Source: Bathynomus jamesi (Eukaryota > Arthropoda > Malacostraca > Isopoda > Cirolanidae). Taken from it: a stretch of DNA of 64,000 nt. The number at the start of each line of letters is the position of its first letter. Position 1 is the first letter of the stretch. Below the pieces are notes generated by a model. The model was not told the origin of the DNA. It did not search any database and worked only from the letters and a program-made list of their open reading frames with translations. The DNA lies in contig JAJOZX010005519.1 in NCBI GenBank assembly GCA_023014485.1, forward strand, positions 167,001 through 231,000, given 5' to 3'. Shown here in pieces: positions 1 through 13,000 of the stretch. The position numbers and the translations under genes are program-made.

Positions 1-394
1 GAAACCTGGATAACAATTAAATGATAGTTTACTAAAAGTCCATCAAAAGGACCACACCCAAAAACCCAACTGGTGGTCCAACTGGTAACCCAAAAACTGA
101 TCCAGCCCTCAAAATAATTGTCATCTTTCAATGATTTTCCATCTATGAAAAATTACAGGAAAGAGAGCAAGAGGGATTAACTCCTTTGGCTGGTTGCCCC
201 AAAGTTCTAATTATTTTTAACCACTGTCAGAAAGAGAAGTGGAAAGTCTTAGCTCTTAAGCAGTTAAAAAGTTAGGTCACCTTAAACTGAACAAACATAC
301 AAAAATCTCTTGTGGATGCATGACACCTTATCTATTTATAAAACATCCAACCCCCACCATCTGTTTATGAAACACAAAACAAGAGGTTACAAAC
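1..394. other. non-coding flank of a host-like exon
   Basis: No reading frame or repeat could be supported here. On the minus strand it lies directly downstream of the proteasome-like exon at 395-585 and follows a plausible GT splice donor, so it would be intron if that exon is real. Confidence 0.4.
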
Positions 395-585
395 CAGCTC
401 CACAATAGTAGTACATATTTGGTTGAAGATAATGAACTTTCTGACACCATTTGTGCGCAATAATATTTCCAGAGGTTGCTCTTGTATCTGCTCCAAGGAC
501 AACTCCATCCTTGAAGTCTATTCCTGCATTCCTGTAGAATGAAACTTGGCCATTGTTATTCCATGTGAGATGAGTTTTTCCATTT
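395..585 (-). pseudogene. PSMB7: exon similar to proteasome subunit beta type-7, probably damaged
   Basis: Read on the minus strand, this 191-base segment is bounded by a pyrimidine-rich acceptor (TTATTTCAG) and a possible donor (GCTG|GTTTGT). In one frame it encodes [13 protein letters not shown] followed by SGNIIAH and, near the end, [11 protein letters not shown]. In the family, this block follows the mature N-terminus of the trypsin-like beta-2/PSMB7 subunit of the 20S proteasome. The Gly-Thr-Thr stretch with the catalytic N-terminal threonine should lie just before KDGVV, but the frame there reads RNAGIDF, and the usual ADKN becomes AHKW. This suggests a small deletion plus drift, so a pseudogene or a strongly diverged paralogue. 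It is the only non-transposon gene piece I recognise in the window. Confidence 0.6.
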
Positions 586-873
586 CTGAAATAAGATTTT
601 TATATATAGCTAACTGCTAATACAATGAACTTGGTTGAGAACTTGCTAATCACTCATTATTTTCAATTTTAATTTTTTTTAAATGATAAGACCACACAAA
701 GAAAAAAAAAAAAAAAAAAAGGGATTTTTCATGAAATTTAAAGCCTAAGGTCAACCCCCCAACCACTGTTCAAAGTCTGACACCCCCTAGACTTTAGGAT
801 GCTATATTATAAGCAACACCATCACAGATGAGCAAACCTAACTTAAAAGTTAACATGAATTTGTACATAGGCC

Positions 874-1374
874 CAGTGGTGAGCTGGACCCGGTTCACAC
901 CGGTTTGCGCGAACCAGTTGTTAAAATCTTTTTGAAAATAAGAACCAGTTGTTAACTTTCTTGCTGGACACTGAAAAAGCATAGATGTACTGATATTTAT
1001 GTTTTGCCTAATAATTCATTATTGCTAAAGTTGACTGAGCAATTTAACTTTAACTATGTAGATACTGTAATATGATTCATCAGTTTTTATTAAATAATTC
1101 TTCTTTTCTGATTTCATTAGAAACGTCTATTTCTCTAATTAACTATACTAATTAATTGTCATGCAGTTATTAATACCTAGCTGAATCATAAAATGCACAC
1201 ACTTGAAAAAGGCAAATAGCGAGATAATTAATTTAATTAAAATTGCGAAAGGGTGGGGTGGGAAGGGTTGTCAATTTTTTATTGCCGAATTCAGAATTTT
1301 TTATACAGAACCCGGTGGTTAAAATTTTGGCAGCTTAGCGAACTGGTTGTTAAAATTTTGGCAGCTCACCACTG
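874..1374. mobile_element. hAT-type MITE
   Basis: Terminal inverted repeats CAGTGGTGAGCTG / CAGCTCACCACTG are flanked by the identical 8-bp duplication CATAGGCC at 866-873 and 1375-1382. Inside, further copies of GAACCAGTTGTTAA-like sequence are inverted near both ends. An 8-bp duplication with CAGTGG termini is typical of hAT elements. No coding capacity is visible, so it is non-autonomous. Confidence 0.88.
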
Positions 1375-1382
1375 CATAGGCC

Positions 1383-1911
1383 TATGAAATTCTTAACTAA
1401 TTTACCTACCTTGCGAAGTTACCAAACTGAAAACCTGGATGATGTTCCTGAAGAACTTCCATTTTTATTATAAATAAAGAAAAGCTTACAACCTACGTAA
1501 TCAGAAATTATTAATAAAATTTTATTTACTATGAACAGTTCTAAGCTTTCACTGCTGAAGAATATGAGCTAAATATTATATTTGTAAAACCATAAAAAGA
1601 AAAAAAAAATTTAATAAGTGCAGAAAAGAACATTAAAATATATGAAGAACCAGGGTCAGTTGGTTTAAACCATTAAAAGAAAATCAGTCATTTAACTGGG
1701 GGACTGACCCAGTTTATGACCCACGTAGTGGAAGGTTAATATCCCTTCTGACGTATGGTGGTCTCCCACATATCAAAGATGAAAAATCTAAAGGGGATAG
1801 GTCTAGATAACAAACTGGCCATCTTGTGGTCCTTCTCAGCCAATCCACGACTCAGGGCATGTTTTGCCTAAAAATTATGCACAAAATAAAGGGTACCAAG
1901 ATTTTTTTTTT
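1383..1911. other. no recognised feature
   Basis: AT-rich sequence without a supported reading frame, RNA gene or repeat boundary. Confidence 0.3.
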
Positions 1912-2120
1912 AACCAAATTCTGAAGGACATCAGGAACATCAATGGAGTCAAAGTTGAAGTCTTCAAAAGAAGACTAGACACCTAGCTCAGGAGAGTACC
2001 AGAGAAGCTGGGTGTGTCTGGCTATGTGCAATGAAGATTGCAAGAGAGCAACTCACTCCTCCACCAAGCCAAGCCCAGCCTAGAGGTGGGGTCACCAGCT
2101 TGACTTTTGTGTGAAAAGAC
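1912..2120 (+). pseudogene. 3' fragment of a CR1/Jockey-like LINE
   Basis: The plus strand reads GVKVEVFKRRLD, then SNSLLHQAKP and a short tail, with in-frame stops. The same end region (GVKVEVFKRRLDAWLR, SNSLLHQARPRGGV) closes the longer minus-strand LINE at 45645-47420, so this is a 5'-truncated dead copy of that family. Truncation at the 5' end is normal for LINE insertions. The exact 3' boundary was not found. Confidence 0.7.
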
Positions 2121-2431
2121 ACCACCACACAGAACTACTACCAGGTTACCAGTACAAGCAAAATGTGGTGGTGCACCTTCCTGGTGAAACACTGCACATT
2201 TAAATAAACCTGGAATTTGTCATACAAGAGGAACAAAGAACCTTTTCAACATTCTGAGATGATTCTCCAATGAAGTGGTTTGAAAAAAATTAAAACTTTG
2301 TATAATTTTATGCACAGAAAGGTATGGAATGCTTAACTCAGCTGCTGCTCTCCTTATTAACTTATTAGGCTTCTCAGGAATGCTTCATGAACAGCACAGA
2401 CTCTTTCTGGAGGATTTCTTAGTCTATCAAG

Positions 2432-3029
2432 CAGGGTTGTGGAGTCGGAGTCATGGAGTCGGAGTCGTGGAGTCGCACGTTTCAGGGCGGAGTCGGAGTC
2501 GAATTTTTACAATGTGTGGAGTCAGAGTCGGAGTCGGAGTCGGAGTCGGAGTCGGAAAATTTTGGACCGACTCCACAACCCTGGTTATAGCCACTAGGTT
2601 AAGGGTTATTCAATTTTAAGTAGGACTACTACTGGTTAGACCTTAATTATGTTTAAGAGAATCTTTTTCATTTATATATATATATATATATTATTGGAAA
2701 AAAATAAAAATCCCTTAATATGATAATATCTACAAGTCAACATCCTTCTTAATATTTGAATGTTCCCTTATCCTAGAAAGTAACCTGACGATTCATGTGG
2801 TGGTGATGAAATGTCTTATTATTATGATAATTATAGAGTGAAACACTAGAGGAGTCGGAGTCGTATATTTAAAATGTGAGGAGTCGGAGTCGGATTTTTA
2901 GATTTTTTACAATGTGTGGAGTCGGAGTCAGAGTCAAATTTTTACAATGTGTGGAGTCGGAGTCGGAGTCGAATTTTTACAATGTGTGGAGTCGGAGTCG
3001 GAGAATTTTGGACCGACTCCACAACCCTG
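2432..3029. mobile_element. hAT-type MITE with GAGTCG subrepeats
   Basis: Starts CAGGGTTGTGGAGTCGG and ends with its inverse; the 8-bp duplication CTATCAAG is present at 2424-2431 and 3030-3037. Both arms are packed with a degenerate GGAGTC hexamer array. Open frames across it are by-products of the hexamer. A second member lies at 13734-14472. Confidence 0.87.
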
Positions 3030-3281
3030 CTATCAAGGGATTTCACTTTTTTTGATACCTCCCTCTGCAGTAAATTTCTTTACCCACACTCAGATAAGAT
3101 TTGTGTGTGGGGCTGGTTTGTTTAATTCATGTGTACATCATCTTTGGGTTGTAAAGAGTAATTTACATTCATAAACCAACTTCACAAGCTTAGCCTTCTC
3201 TTGAACAGACACCATTACAACTAAGGTGTAGGCCAGGCGAAAAATATACAGTACAAACATGCACAATCTTGTTTAAAACTA

Positions 3282-3834
3282 CAGTGGTCCCTTGCCCAAT
3301 GTGGAAGTTACATTCCTGGAAAAAGCCATGTTGGGTAAAACTGCATTGCACAAACTTAATACCTCATTAAAATTAAAATGGGGATGCACAACCTTGGAAA
3401 ATAACATGGAAACATAATTACATGATTTTTTTGTAATAAAAACCTGAGAGTAAAATACCTGTACATATATATGGAATAAACAAATCGTAAAACAAGAATG
3501 AATGATGATGATGATGATGAGTTTGGTGGGTGAGGGGTTAACTGTTTGAGGCTAAGGGGTCATCAGCATCAAACTCCACTAAGTGGATGCTTGAGGAGAG
3601 CCAGGGACAACCTCCATGAAATACAGTGCTAGCCAAACTGAGTGTGTGAAGTGCGCAGTGTGTGTGGTTGAGCGTTGCTCGTGACATCACACATACATGG
3701 AGAAAGTCTTGAATTGGGTGTGCACCACAATGTATAATTAAATTGTGTGTGTGTTGGGGTAAAAGAGTCACATTTATTTAAGCGTGTATAATCAAATCTG
3801 CATTGGGGAAACCCGCATTGGACAAGGGGTTTTG
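3282..3834. mobile_element. TA-flanked MITE (Tc1/mariner-type, tentative)
   Basis: Imperfect inverted ends (CAGTGGTCCCTTGCCCAATG against CAAAACCCCTTGTCCAATG) are bounded by TA at 3280-3281 and 3835-3836. It contains a short GAT trinucleotide tract near 3505. No coding region. TA duplication suggests the Tc1/mariner superfamily, but the terminal match is imperfect. Confidence 0.6.
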
Positions 3835-4323
3835 TATCATTTCCACTATCATTTAAAGTTTTACACAAAAACTAAAATATACATCAGACTCAAATGCAAT
3901 CAAGTTTTTCAAATATATCAATTTTATAAATGGTTACTATTATTTCATTTTGCACTACTGATTTAAATATGCCCTATACTGGAAATATAAAATCTGGTAA
4001 GAAGTCATTTCTCCAGACAGCTTGATGTGACCATCACCGATTTTTTTGAAAATTGGCACACTTATAGATTTCTGTGAGAAAAACAGAATGACGCTTGTTT
4101 CAACACTCTACGTCATATGGTTCCAGAGATATGGCCATTCGGATTTTGTAAAAAAAGGTCAATTTCCAAGGTCATACCATATTTCAACATGAAATATCTC
4201 GGGTCCTATTGCACTTACATAGACCATTTAAACACTATTTTAAAGCGTTTAAGCAGATCTACAACTTTGTTTCTATTCATATTTTACCTCAATGGTAAAA
4301 AAAAAAAAAGTTAATCTTATTTT

Positions 4324-4338
4324 TGACCTTTGACCTTG
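4324..4338 (-). promoter_or_regulatory. AGGTCA direct repeat (DR1-like) in left TIR of B
   Basis: Minus-strand CAAGGTCAAAGGTCA: two AGGTCA half-sites spaced by one base, the shape bound by RXR/HNF4/COUP-type nuclear receptors. The partner TIR has the same site at 21777-21791. Function is inferred only. Confidence 0.5.
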
Positions 4339-4745
4339 TGCAGGTCATTTGATGATTGCACAACCTATTTTTTTCTCCTTTCACCCAATTTTGGGTACAC
4401 ATGTCTGGGTCATTCCATGTCAACTCAGCCACAAAATGGCACTTTTTGCACTCACCCCTTTCAATTTTGCTCATACTTGGCACAATAGCAGATATACATG
4501 CCAAACTTAAATTCCCAAATTATTAGAGCTGACTGACCTTTGGTTACTGAGATACAAGGTCACAAAGTTGTGACATTTTGACCTTTTTTGCGTTAAATGA
4601 CTATTTTCAAAATGGTGTAACTAAAAAACTATTAAAGCTAGAGCATTGGTTTTGGTCTCATTTTAAAGCTCTTTAGTAGCCCCTTGTTTATTGTCTCTTG
4701 TTAAATATCTCTACTGTGAAAAATAAAAAAAATCCCTTCAAAAGT

Positions 4746-4760
4746 TGACCTTTGACCTTG
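4746..4760 (-). promoter_or_regulatory. AGGTCA direct repeat (DR1-like) in left TIR of A
   Basis: Minus-strand CAAGGTCAAAGGTCA, mirrored in the other TIR at 8267-8282. About 500 bases upstream of the transposase start. Confidence 0.5.
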
Positions 4761-5273
4761 AATAAAAAAAAAATACCTTCTCCTAAAAAATTCAATTTTT
4801 TTACATTAATACCTTGAGTCATGTACAACAAAATCCCAAGAAGCTGTAAGTGGCTGATAACTAATTCAATGTATAAAAAATAAATGAAGTTGGCATCATT
4901 CTTCAATTTTAGATTTTTTTTTGTCAGTTCGTTTATTTAAAAGTTCTGTTCTGATATAGTGTCAGTGAAGACTTAGTTCAACTTAACATTATTAGTTCAA
5001 AAACCTTTTTGTGACCTGTGCTAAAAGAAGTCTTTTAAAAGACAACCAGGGTTAAACCCCTCGACAGCCCCAAATCTACTGGAGTACCGCTGATCCAAAG
5101 GCCCAGCTAGTATATAAGTACTGTCAACTTTACAGAGTTGACTCCTGACTTCAAGTTAAAGTTAATTTATTTTTACTAAATACATGTATAAAAATTTATT
5201 TAATAATTCATTAATTGTTCATTGTTTTCTTTTCAGGATTTTCTTTGTGCTTTTGTGATTTCAGAGTACAAAC

Positions 5274-7873
5274 ATGGAACATTTAAAACTGAAACAGAAG
5301 TGTGCTGATCCTTTGCTGCGTCACAAAGGTCAGTGTCGAAAGAAGAGAGAGAATTGTACCACAGGAACTTGTAAATAAGTTTCCCGATCTGCACTTAACA
5401 CTACATCACAGACTTTGTAAGCAGTGTAGAGAACATCTTGAGTCCTTGCCTGAGAAAGGAATAGGCACTTTGAATTCAGACATAAATGATGATTCTTCTT
5501 GTAGTAGTGAACCACCTGAAGATCTTGAGAAAATTGAAAATGTTGACAATAGTGATGCATCAACTTCAGAGCAAAACCATGAGATGTGTACTTTGAATGC
5601 TTCTTTTGTTTCAATTGGTGAATCACCCATAAAAAAGAGAGCTTGTAGAGCAAAAGTCATATGGAGCTAAAAAACTAAGCAAGGTGACACAGTTAAGAAG
5701 AGAATGGAAACAGTTGCAGGAAAAGAGATTTCTGACTCACAATTTAAGGAGCCATCTGGAGATGTAGACTGTTTAGAAATAATAAATCAACTCTAGGAAA
5801 AATTCAAAAATGAAAATACTAAAAGAAGTGATAAAATAAAAATCCTCACTGTATTGCCCAAAAGTTGGAGCATTAGGAAAATTGCTTCAGAATTTAACAA
5901 AAGGCATACAGCATCTATTGCTAAAAAAATAGTTGAAGAAAAAGGTGTCCTTTCAGACCCAAATCCAAAGGGGAAAAGAATTAAACAGGATACTGTTGAC
6001 GCTATTAAAGCATTTTATCTTTCAGAAGACATCAGTAGAACAATGCCAGGAAAGAAAGACTATTGTAGTATCATTGACAATGAAAGAGGAAGGATACATT
6101 TGCAAAAGCATCTTTTACTTTGCAATTTAAAAGAAGCCTATCATATTTTCAAAGAAAGAAATCCTTTGGTTAAGGTGGGATTCAGTAAATTTGCAGAATT
6201 GCGTCCAAAGCAGTGTGTTATTGCTGGAGCAACAGGAACTCACTCAGTATGCATATGTACAATTCATCAGAATGCCAAACTTATGTTTGTAGGAGCTGAA
6301 TTAGAAAAACTAACTGCAAATGATGACACACCTATTAAGAATGTACGTCATTGTGTTGCCTTTATGGAATGCAATCCTACCTCACAGAAATGCTGCCTCA
6401 GACAATGTGAACAATGTGGAGATCCATCAGATTTAAAAAACAGACTACTGGACATATTTACAAACAACTTCATTGATATCATAAATTTTAAAAAGTGGAC
6501 CAATACAGATCAGTCAAATCTTGAATCAGTAGAACTGAATACAGATGAATATATTGACCAATTCTGTAACCAACTGAAAGAATACTAGATACATGACTTC
6601 AAGACAAAGATGCAAGCAACTTATTACCGTGAAACAAAAATGTCTTTGAAAGATGGTGAGGTCCTTGCTGTGTGTGATTTTGCTGAAAATTATTCCTTTA
6701 TTCTTCAAGATGAGGTTCAGAGCTTTCACTGGAACAATGAGATGGCTACTCTACATCCATTTGTTATTTACTATAAAAAGGAAGATGAGATTGCTCACCT
6801 TAGCTTTGTTTTTATTTCAGAGTGTAACATCCATAACACAGTTGCTGTACATTTGTTTCAAAAGCATCTGATAAAATTCCTAAAAGATAATATCTCATCC
6901 ATCGGTTCCATCCACAAAATAATTTACTTTTCAGATGGGTGTGCACTGTGCAGGACAGTATAAGAACTGCAAAAACTTTTTGAATCTTTGCCATCACAGA
7001 GATGATTTTGGAATTGAGGCAGAATGGAATTTTTTTGCAACAAGTCATGGAAAGGGACCCTGTGATGGTGTTGGAGGCACAGTTAAGAGATTAGCTGCAA
7101 AAGCTAGTCTACAATGACCTTATGATGAACAGATCTTTACTGCAGAACAGTTATACACATTTGCAAGTGGAAATATTGTAAATATAAAATGTCATTTTTC
7201 AACCAATAAAGAGCATGAAGAGGAAAGCCAACTTCTCCAAGAAAGACACTCAACTGCAAGGACTATTGCTGGTACACAGAAATTACACCATTTACAGCCA
7301 GTTTCATTGACTTCTCTTAAGGTTAAACATTATTCATTATCAGATTATTCAAATATTGAGAAAGTTACTGAAAAGGAAGAAGTTGTGACTGAGGAGAAAA
7401 TACATGGTTTTGTTACTGCTGCATATGATGGCCATTGGTGGGTGGCATATGTGCTGGAAAAGATACCAGAGAATAGAGAAGTAAAAGTCACATTCCTTCA
7501 TCCTCATGGCACAAACCCATCATTTGTGTATCCTGGTCGACCAGATGAATTAATCTTACCATATTCAGATATTCTAACACAAGTTGAGGCATCTACTACT
7601 AATGGACGAACATACAGGATTTGCAAAGAAGTTACTTTGAAGGCATCCAAAGCTTTGGCAGATCTACAGCACAGAAAGGTAAGAATTCAAAATTAAAATG
7701 GTCATGTAACTATATACACACTGCATACATTTTAAGTTGTGATAAATGGAAATCAATGAGCACTATACCTATACATATTGTATGTACATTTTAATATGTT
7801 ACTTGTATTTGTTAATTAGGTAGCTATCTAGGTATACATTAAAAATTGTTTTCTCTTCTAGAAATCACAATAA
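5274..7873 (+). pseudogene. DDE-type transposase of element A, broken
   Basis: Start ATG at 5274 follows a good acceptor (GTGATTTCAG). The N-terminus has a Cys/His pattern (KCADPLLRHKGQC, later LCKQC) that could bind zinc. After an acidic, low-complexity stretch comes the conserved core: SKFAELRPKQC, THSVCIC, then DFAENYSF, YFSDGC, YKNCKNFLNLCHH and FFATSHGKGPCDGVGG. The likely catalytic acids are D of DFAEN, D of SDG and E of AEW. The C-terminus has FLHPHG and TTNGRTY. A last tiny exon may follow a donor at 7678 and acceptor at 7861. It is dead: one-base frameshifts near 5345 and 6950, stop codons near 5668, 5795, 6586 and 7116. Elements B and C encode homologues. Confidence 0.8.
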
Positions 7874-8266
7874 ATTGGGTGGCCCACAAAAATCTTGTCA
7901 ACTACTGAAAACCATCACATACATGCACAACATACAGGTGAGGTGGGTAAAGAACAAATATTTAAAAATAAGCATTTGCTTGTTTGTAGAAGGCTGCAGA
8001 TAGTATGTAGATATGGGTTGTATTTGTAAGAGATTGAGCTGACCTTAGACAAAAATGGTTACTGACATACAAGGTCACAAAGTCATGACTTTTTGACAAT
8101 TTTTTGTATAAAATGACTTTTTTCAAAATGTTGCTTGAATTCATTATTTTTTATACATTGAACTAGTTATCAGCCACTTACAGCTTCTTGGGATTTTGTT
8201 GTACATGACTCAAGGTATTAATATAAAAAAATTAAATTTTTTAGGAGAAGGTATTTTTTTTTTATT

Positions 8267-8282
8267 CAAGGTCAAAGGTCAA
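8267..8282 (+). promoter_or_regulatory. AGGTCA direct repeat (DR1-like) in right TIR of A
   Basis: Plus-strand CAAGGTCAAAGGTCAA, the mirror of the site at 4746-4760. Confidence 0.5.
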
Positions 8283-8830
8283 CTTTTGAAGGGATTTTTT
8301 TATTTTTCACAGTAGAGATATTTAACAAGAGACAATAAACAAGGGGCTACTAAAGAGCTTTAAAATGAGACCAAAATCAATGCTCTAGCTTTAATAGTTT
8401 TTTAGTTACACCATTTTGAAAATAGTTATTTAACGCAAAAAAGGTCAAAATGTCACAACTTTGTGACCTTGTATCTCAGTAACCAAAGGTCAGTCAGCTC
8501 TAATAATTTGGGAATTTAAGTTTGGCATGTATATCTGCTATTGTGCCAAGTATGAGCAAAATTGAAAGGGGTGTGTGTTTTAGGTGGCTGACTTGACATG
8601 GAATGACCCGTCTACCTTAACCTAAAACAAGATTTTTAGTGTTAAGTTAGTATAGACGCTACAGCCATTTCAGTGGACCATACCCACCTCCATTTTGACC
8701 AAGTACCTTTTTCCACCAAACTTTGGAGCACCGTATCTTTGGAACTGTTTGAGCTAGTATGTTGAGAAAAATACCATTAGATTTTTCTTACCGAGATATA
8801 TAATGTCTACTAATTTTCAAAAAAATCGGT

Positions 8831-9310
8831 AATTACCTAACCTAATCCAGTTATTTGGTTGAATAAGCATCCGGCCCTATTATAAATTTTTTTTTTTTGT
8901 TGTATATTTCAGAGAATTATATAATATAGGTAATTTAAATTACATAATTAATTTATATGGATATTCAAAAGTGTGAAGAACTTCGAACCTCTATTATGTT
9001 TAAAGGTAAAGCTATGTACGTATATAAGTACCTTATACTAGGCTATACAGCCTATAGAATAAGTTCAGGTTTAAGAGTTAGAGGAGTTTTAATAGAATTA
9101 CTTAACTTTGTATATTTAATCATTGTGTACAACAGTATGTACCCATGTGAAAATAAGCTTATTTAAACCTTGGAGCAAGGACTTTTTTGGCATCTGTATT
9201 TATTCCAACCTGTAATTCAAACTGCACATTTTTTCTTGTTGTAGACCTCTGAAACAAGATCAGTAGCTCCCAAATTTTATTTGTGCCATCTAAGCAAAAA
9301 TAGCTTTTAA
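8831..9310. other. 5' non-coding part of element B
   Basis: AT-rich sequence between the left TIR of B and the first coding exon, probably leader and intron. An open frame at 8957-9166 has no recognisable similarity and is not called. Confidence 0.35.
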
Positions 9311-9757
9311 CAGGGTTGGATACAATGAATAATTATAACTTTTTAATTAACTGATCCTAATTTCCATTAATTGGAATTGATTCAAAATAAAATTAAAATA
9401 AAGGTAATTATAATTGATTTTTGAGCTATAACTGATGTAATTGATCAATTAATGTCAATTGTTAAAAATTATACCCCTAGATCTGGCAGTCATACATCCA
9501 ATGAAAATAAACCTTTGAAAGTTTATTTAGTTATACTTAGATATAGATATACATTTTCAGATATATATTTATTTTAGATATATATTTAGATATAGAGAAT
9601 AGATAGTTATATTTGTGTAATTGTAATTGATTCAGACAAAATCAATTGTAATTGCAATTGATCTTGAAATTGTGAAGTACAATACTAACTAATTAATTTG
9701 AAGAAAAATAAAAAAAATTGTAATTGTTTCCATTTTGTGTAATTGAACCCAACCCTG
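9311..9757. mobile_element. hAT-type MITE, AT-rich
   Basis: Ends CAGGGTTGG / CCAACCCTG with the 8-bp duplication GCTTTTAA at 9303-9310 and 9758-9765. The interior is made of AATTGATT-like words. It lies just upstream of the first transposase exon of B, in what looks like an intron. Confidence 0.85.
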
Positions 9758-10085
9758 GCTTTTAAGCTACATATGCTTTTTTTTCTTTTTAGATAAACAT
9801 GGATTTCAGCAGTTTGAATATGGGCAGGTTCTGTTGTGACCCATTTAAAAACACAAAGGAAAAGTGAAAAAAAAAGGCATTCATGCATTGACTAAAAATT
9901 TAATTGATCAAAATCCTGAATTGAAACTAACAAATAATCATAAAGCATGTGCAACCTGTCAAAATATACTAGCAAATCATCCATCCCCAATGCCTGAATG
10001 TGAACCACTTGAAAAATCACCATCCACCTCATCAAGTGCCCCATCTGAGCTAGAAACTGTTGGAGATGTAGTTGAAATGCAGTAT

Positions 10086-13000
10086 TAGGGTGTACCATTT
10101 TTGGGTCATTTTCAAAAAGTCAAGGTCCAGGAGTCTAATGTTGTGCCAAATGATGTCCTAAACACGAATTTTACAGGCATTTTCTAATCCGACAAATTTT
10201 GAATCCCCCCCACCCCCCCTTGAAATTTTGCGCATCCCCTTTTCCTAAAAACCCCATATATCTCAAACACTATCAACTTTATCGAAAAATGTTATAGAAT
10301 AAAAATGATTTAGAATCAAAAGTTCTATTAGAAAAGTTCATCAAAATAGAAATTTACTTAATTTTGAAAATTTTCATTTATTTTTTTAAAATTTAAATTA
10401 AAAATTTTTTTTGCTTGCAGTGCCTTCTTCTTAAATAAGGTGTTACCGCCACCTTTGAAGCATCACCCCAATGCAGCTTCGCGGCGATGGGCTTTGTATT
10501 TGCTAGTTATAATGCAAATCATAATTAGTTTTTATTATAACTAGCCTATACAAAGTGAGGACAACCTCAAAACTATATATATATAAAATAAAGCTAAAAA
10601 TTAACACTATCTATAGTTGTGAGGTCCCATCATTTTTTTTTTCCTTTATTCAACACTTTCCTCAAAAAAATAAAAAGAAACAAGTTTCCTAATTAGAAAT
10701 CATTGACATAAGAGCTTTTTAAACATAAAAATAAGAAAAGACAATTTATGGTATATTTAATAACAAAAAAAAATCAGCCTCTTCTAAATTAAAACAATCT
10801 CTGCAAGTAAAAATACCTAATCTATCTGGTGTTAATGAACTATTCTTTACTGAGTTTCATTCTTTTAAGAGTCTCTTTACTAGGATCAGGAATTAGTCTT
10901 CTATTCTCTTCCACAATTTGCAAGAGACCTTGAAATTCTTCTTCATTTTGACATTTGTCATGAAAGTCTTGAACCAGCTTGATTCCTCTTTCAGCGGTAT
11001 CATTGACTACCCTAATAGATGAAAGAATGTTTTTTAGTTTGTTGTAGTCATCGACCTCTTCCCATGTTGATGCTGGTTTCTTTATCCATGAGTCTGGTTT
11101 TGACCCACAGCATTGAAATAAATGCCATGAAATTGGACCTACTAGCTGATGAAGCTTTGTGTCTTCCTTTAAAATGGGGAAAACAGGTTGCCCACATACA
11201 TAATTTTCTGGAACTGGATATTTGTTTAAGGATTTTGCGATCTTATCTTTTTTATCATTACTTAGCGATCCAAAGAAACTGAAAGGGACCACTTCCTCCG
11301 TCAAATACCAGTAATGATTGGCAAAAGATTTCAAAGCAGCATTTGCAACTTCCCTATCTTCCTTCTTGTAATTCACCAAATCATAATAAAACTTCAGATC
11401 ATTAGCTGGACTATCTAGTGAATTAGAACATAAAAGCCAGTATTTTCCATAAATTAATGCATTAAATAGACACATTCTCTTTAATTTCTTAATCATTGAT
11501 TCATCATATGATGCTTGGTGGGCAAAAGCATACATTTTATTTGTATACAAAATCATTGCCATCCACCTGGCACGGTGCATTCCACCAGGTTTCCGCCAAT
11601 GACTGTTTTCTCTGGAAACCTCTCCTAAAAGCATTAAAGTTGTTTCAGCAACTTCCTTATAGTCATCACGTGGAAAGCAGTCAGATTTTCTTAAACATTG
11701 GGTCATAAATTCTACACATTCTTCCTTTAGGCCTCTTTGATACCTTGATTTAACATCAAGAACATTGTATGTAGATTTCGTATTAATTTTCTTCCATTTA
11801 GACTCGCGAAATTCTTTGAATAACTCAAACTCAGGAGATTTACTTGGGCCAAAAATGGTTTCATACACAGCACACAAAACTCTTTCAGCCACATGATGGC
11901 GGCATGCTAACCAAATCAATTTCTTTTGCAAAAGTTCTTCAAGTAACTTACAGGAACCTTTCATCCATCCTGAATTGGATGCAGTGGTATCAAATGATAC
12001 TCCAAAGACATTTTGCTTCAAGTTCCATTTTTCAATACTTTGAAATACAGAAGTGGCTTGAGACAATCCAGTGGAATCATCTATTATAGAAACTGATGAA
12101 AGTTTTTCTACATTTGGGTATCCAGTAACAAGTATTGCAAGGCGGTCTTCTTGTTCTGAACATGATTTAGTAAGCAGCTTGCTATCCTAATGTACTAGGC
12201 AGTGATCAGGAGGAGTAAAATCCTTGATGCAAGTTTCATATTTTCGTTTTCTTGTCTTTCGAGTGGCTCTTGCAGATGTGGTCCTGGAGAGAGACAGTTT
12301 TTCAATATCCTTGCCACACCTAATGGCTACTGCAGCAGCAAAAACAGTCCATTGTCCAATAGAGAGATTAAGTCTGTCTGCAGTGGAGGAAACCAATGGC
12401 GAGGCAAGAATATTTTTGGGGCTGGAAGCATTTGAAGGTCCTGCTGTAGGTTCTGTCGGAAACTCTTCATAGCTGTCTGTCTCAGAACTGGTCGTGCTAG
12501 AAAGAAGGGTCTCTGATGTTCTGGCTGTAGCACTCACTTGCTTCACTGATTTATGTTTCTCTTTGCGTTTCTTCTCTTTCTCTAATCTAATGTACTTGCG
12601 CTGTACTTTTGATGCATAATCTGCATCTAGCAAACCTAAACATGTTTCTCATTTTGTTCTTTGATCTTCTAAGAATGAAATATCATATGCTTTCTGAGGC
12701 TCAGTTCTCATGCGGTCTTTTTGGATTAATTCAACGGCATTTTGAGAAGAGATGTCAAAAAGGGAATCCATAATTTTCATGAAATTAGAGAGTTCATTTT
12801 CAAAGCTTGCTCTTTTTTTGTGCTTGATTAAATTATTATGCATTTCTTCTAGATTTAACAGCATCTTCCTGCCTTTAGGGTTTTTACTAATATCTATAGT
12901 AGGAATGCATGCTTTTTGCCATATTATTAGTAGCTTCTGTAGAACTTCATTAACAGTAGAATCTTTTGTAACTTTTGGACCCTTATACTGCATTCTCCGT

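Larger units (their letters stand above)
4407..8609 (+). mobile_element. DNA transposon 'A' (Sola2-like, tentative)
   Basis: Inverted repeats of about 480 bases (4407-4885 and 8133-8609) start GGGTCATTCCATGTCAA and are flanked by GTCT at 4403-4406 and 8610-8613. The sister TIR of element B at 21700-21720 shows the empty site with a single GTCT, so a 4-bp target duplication is directly demonstrated. The element carries one plus-strand transposase pseudogene. It is a relative of B and C by protein and TIR similarity. Confidence 0.88.

Noticed and set aside
2329..3174. Several frames rich in Val-Gly or Ser-Glu repeats
   Set aside because: By-products of the GAGTCG hexamer array in a hAT MITE.
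3538..3868. Two minus-strand frames of 77 and 79 residues
   Set aside because: Overlap each other in different frames inside a non-coding MITE; no motif or homology seen.
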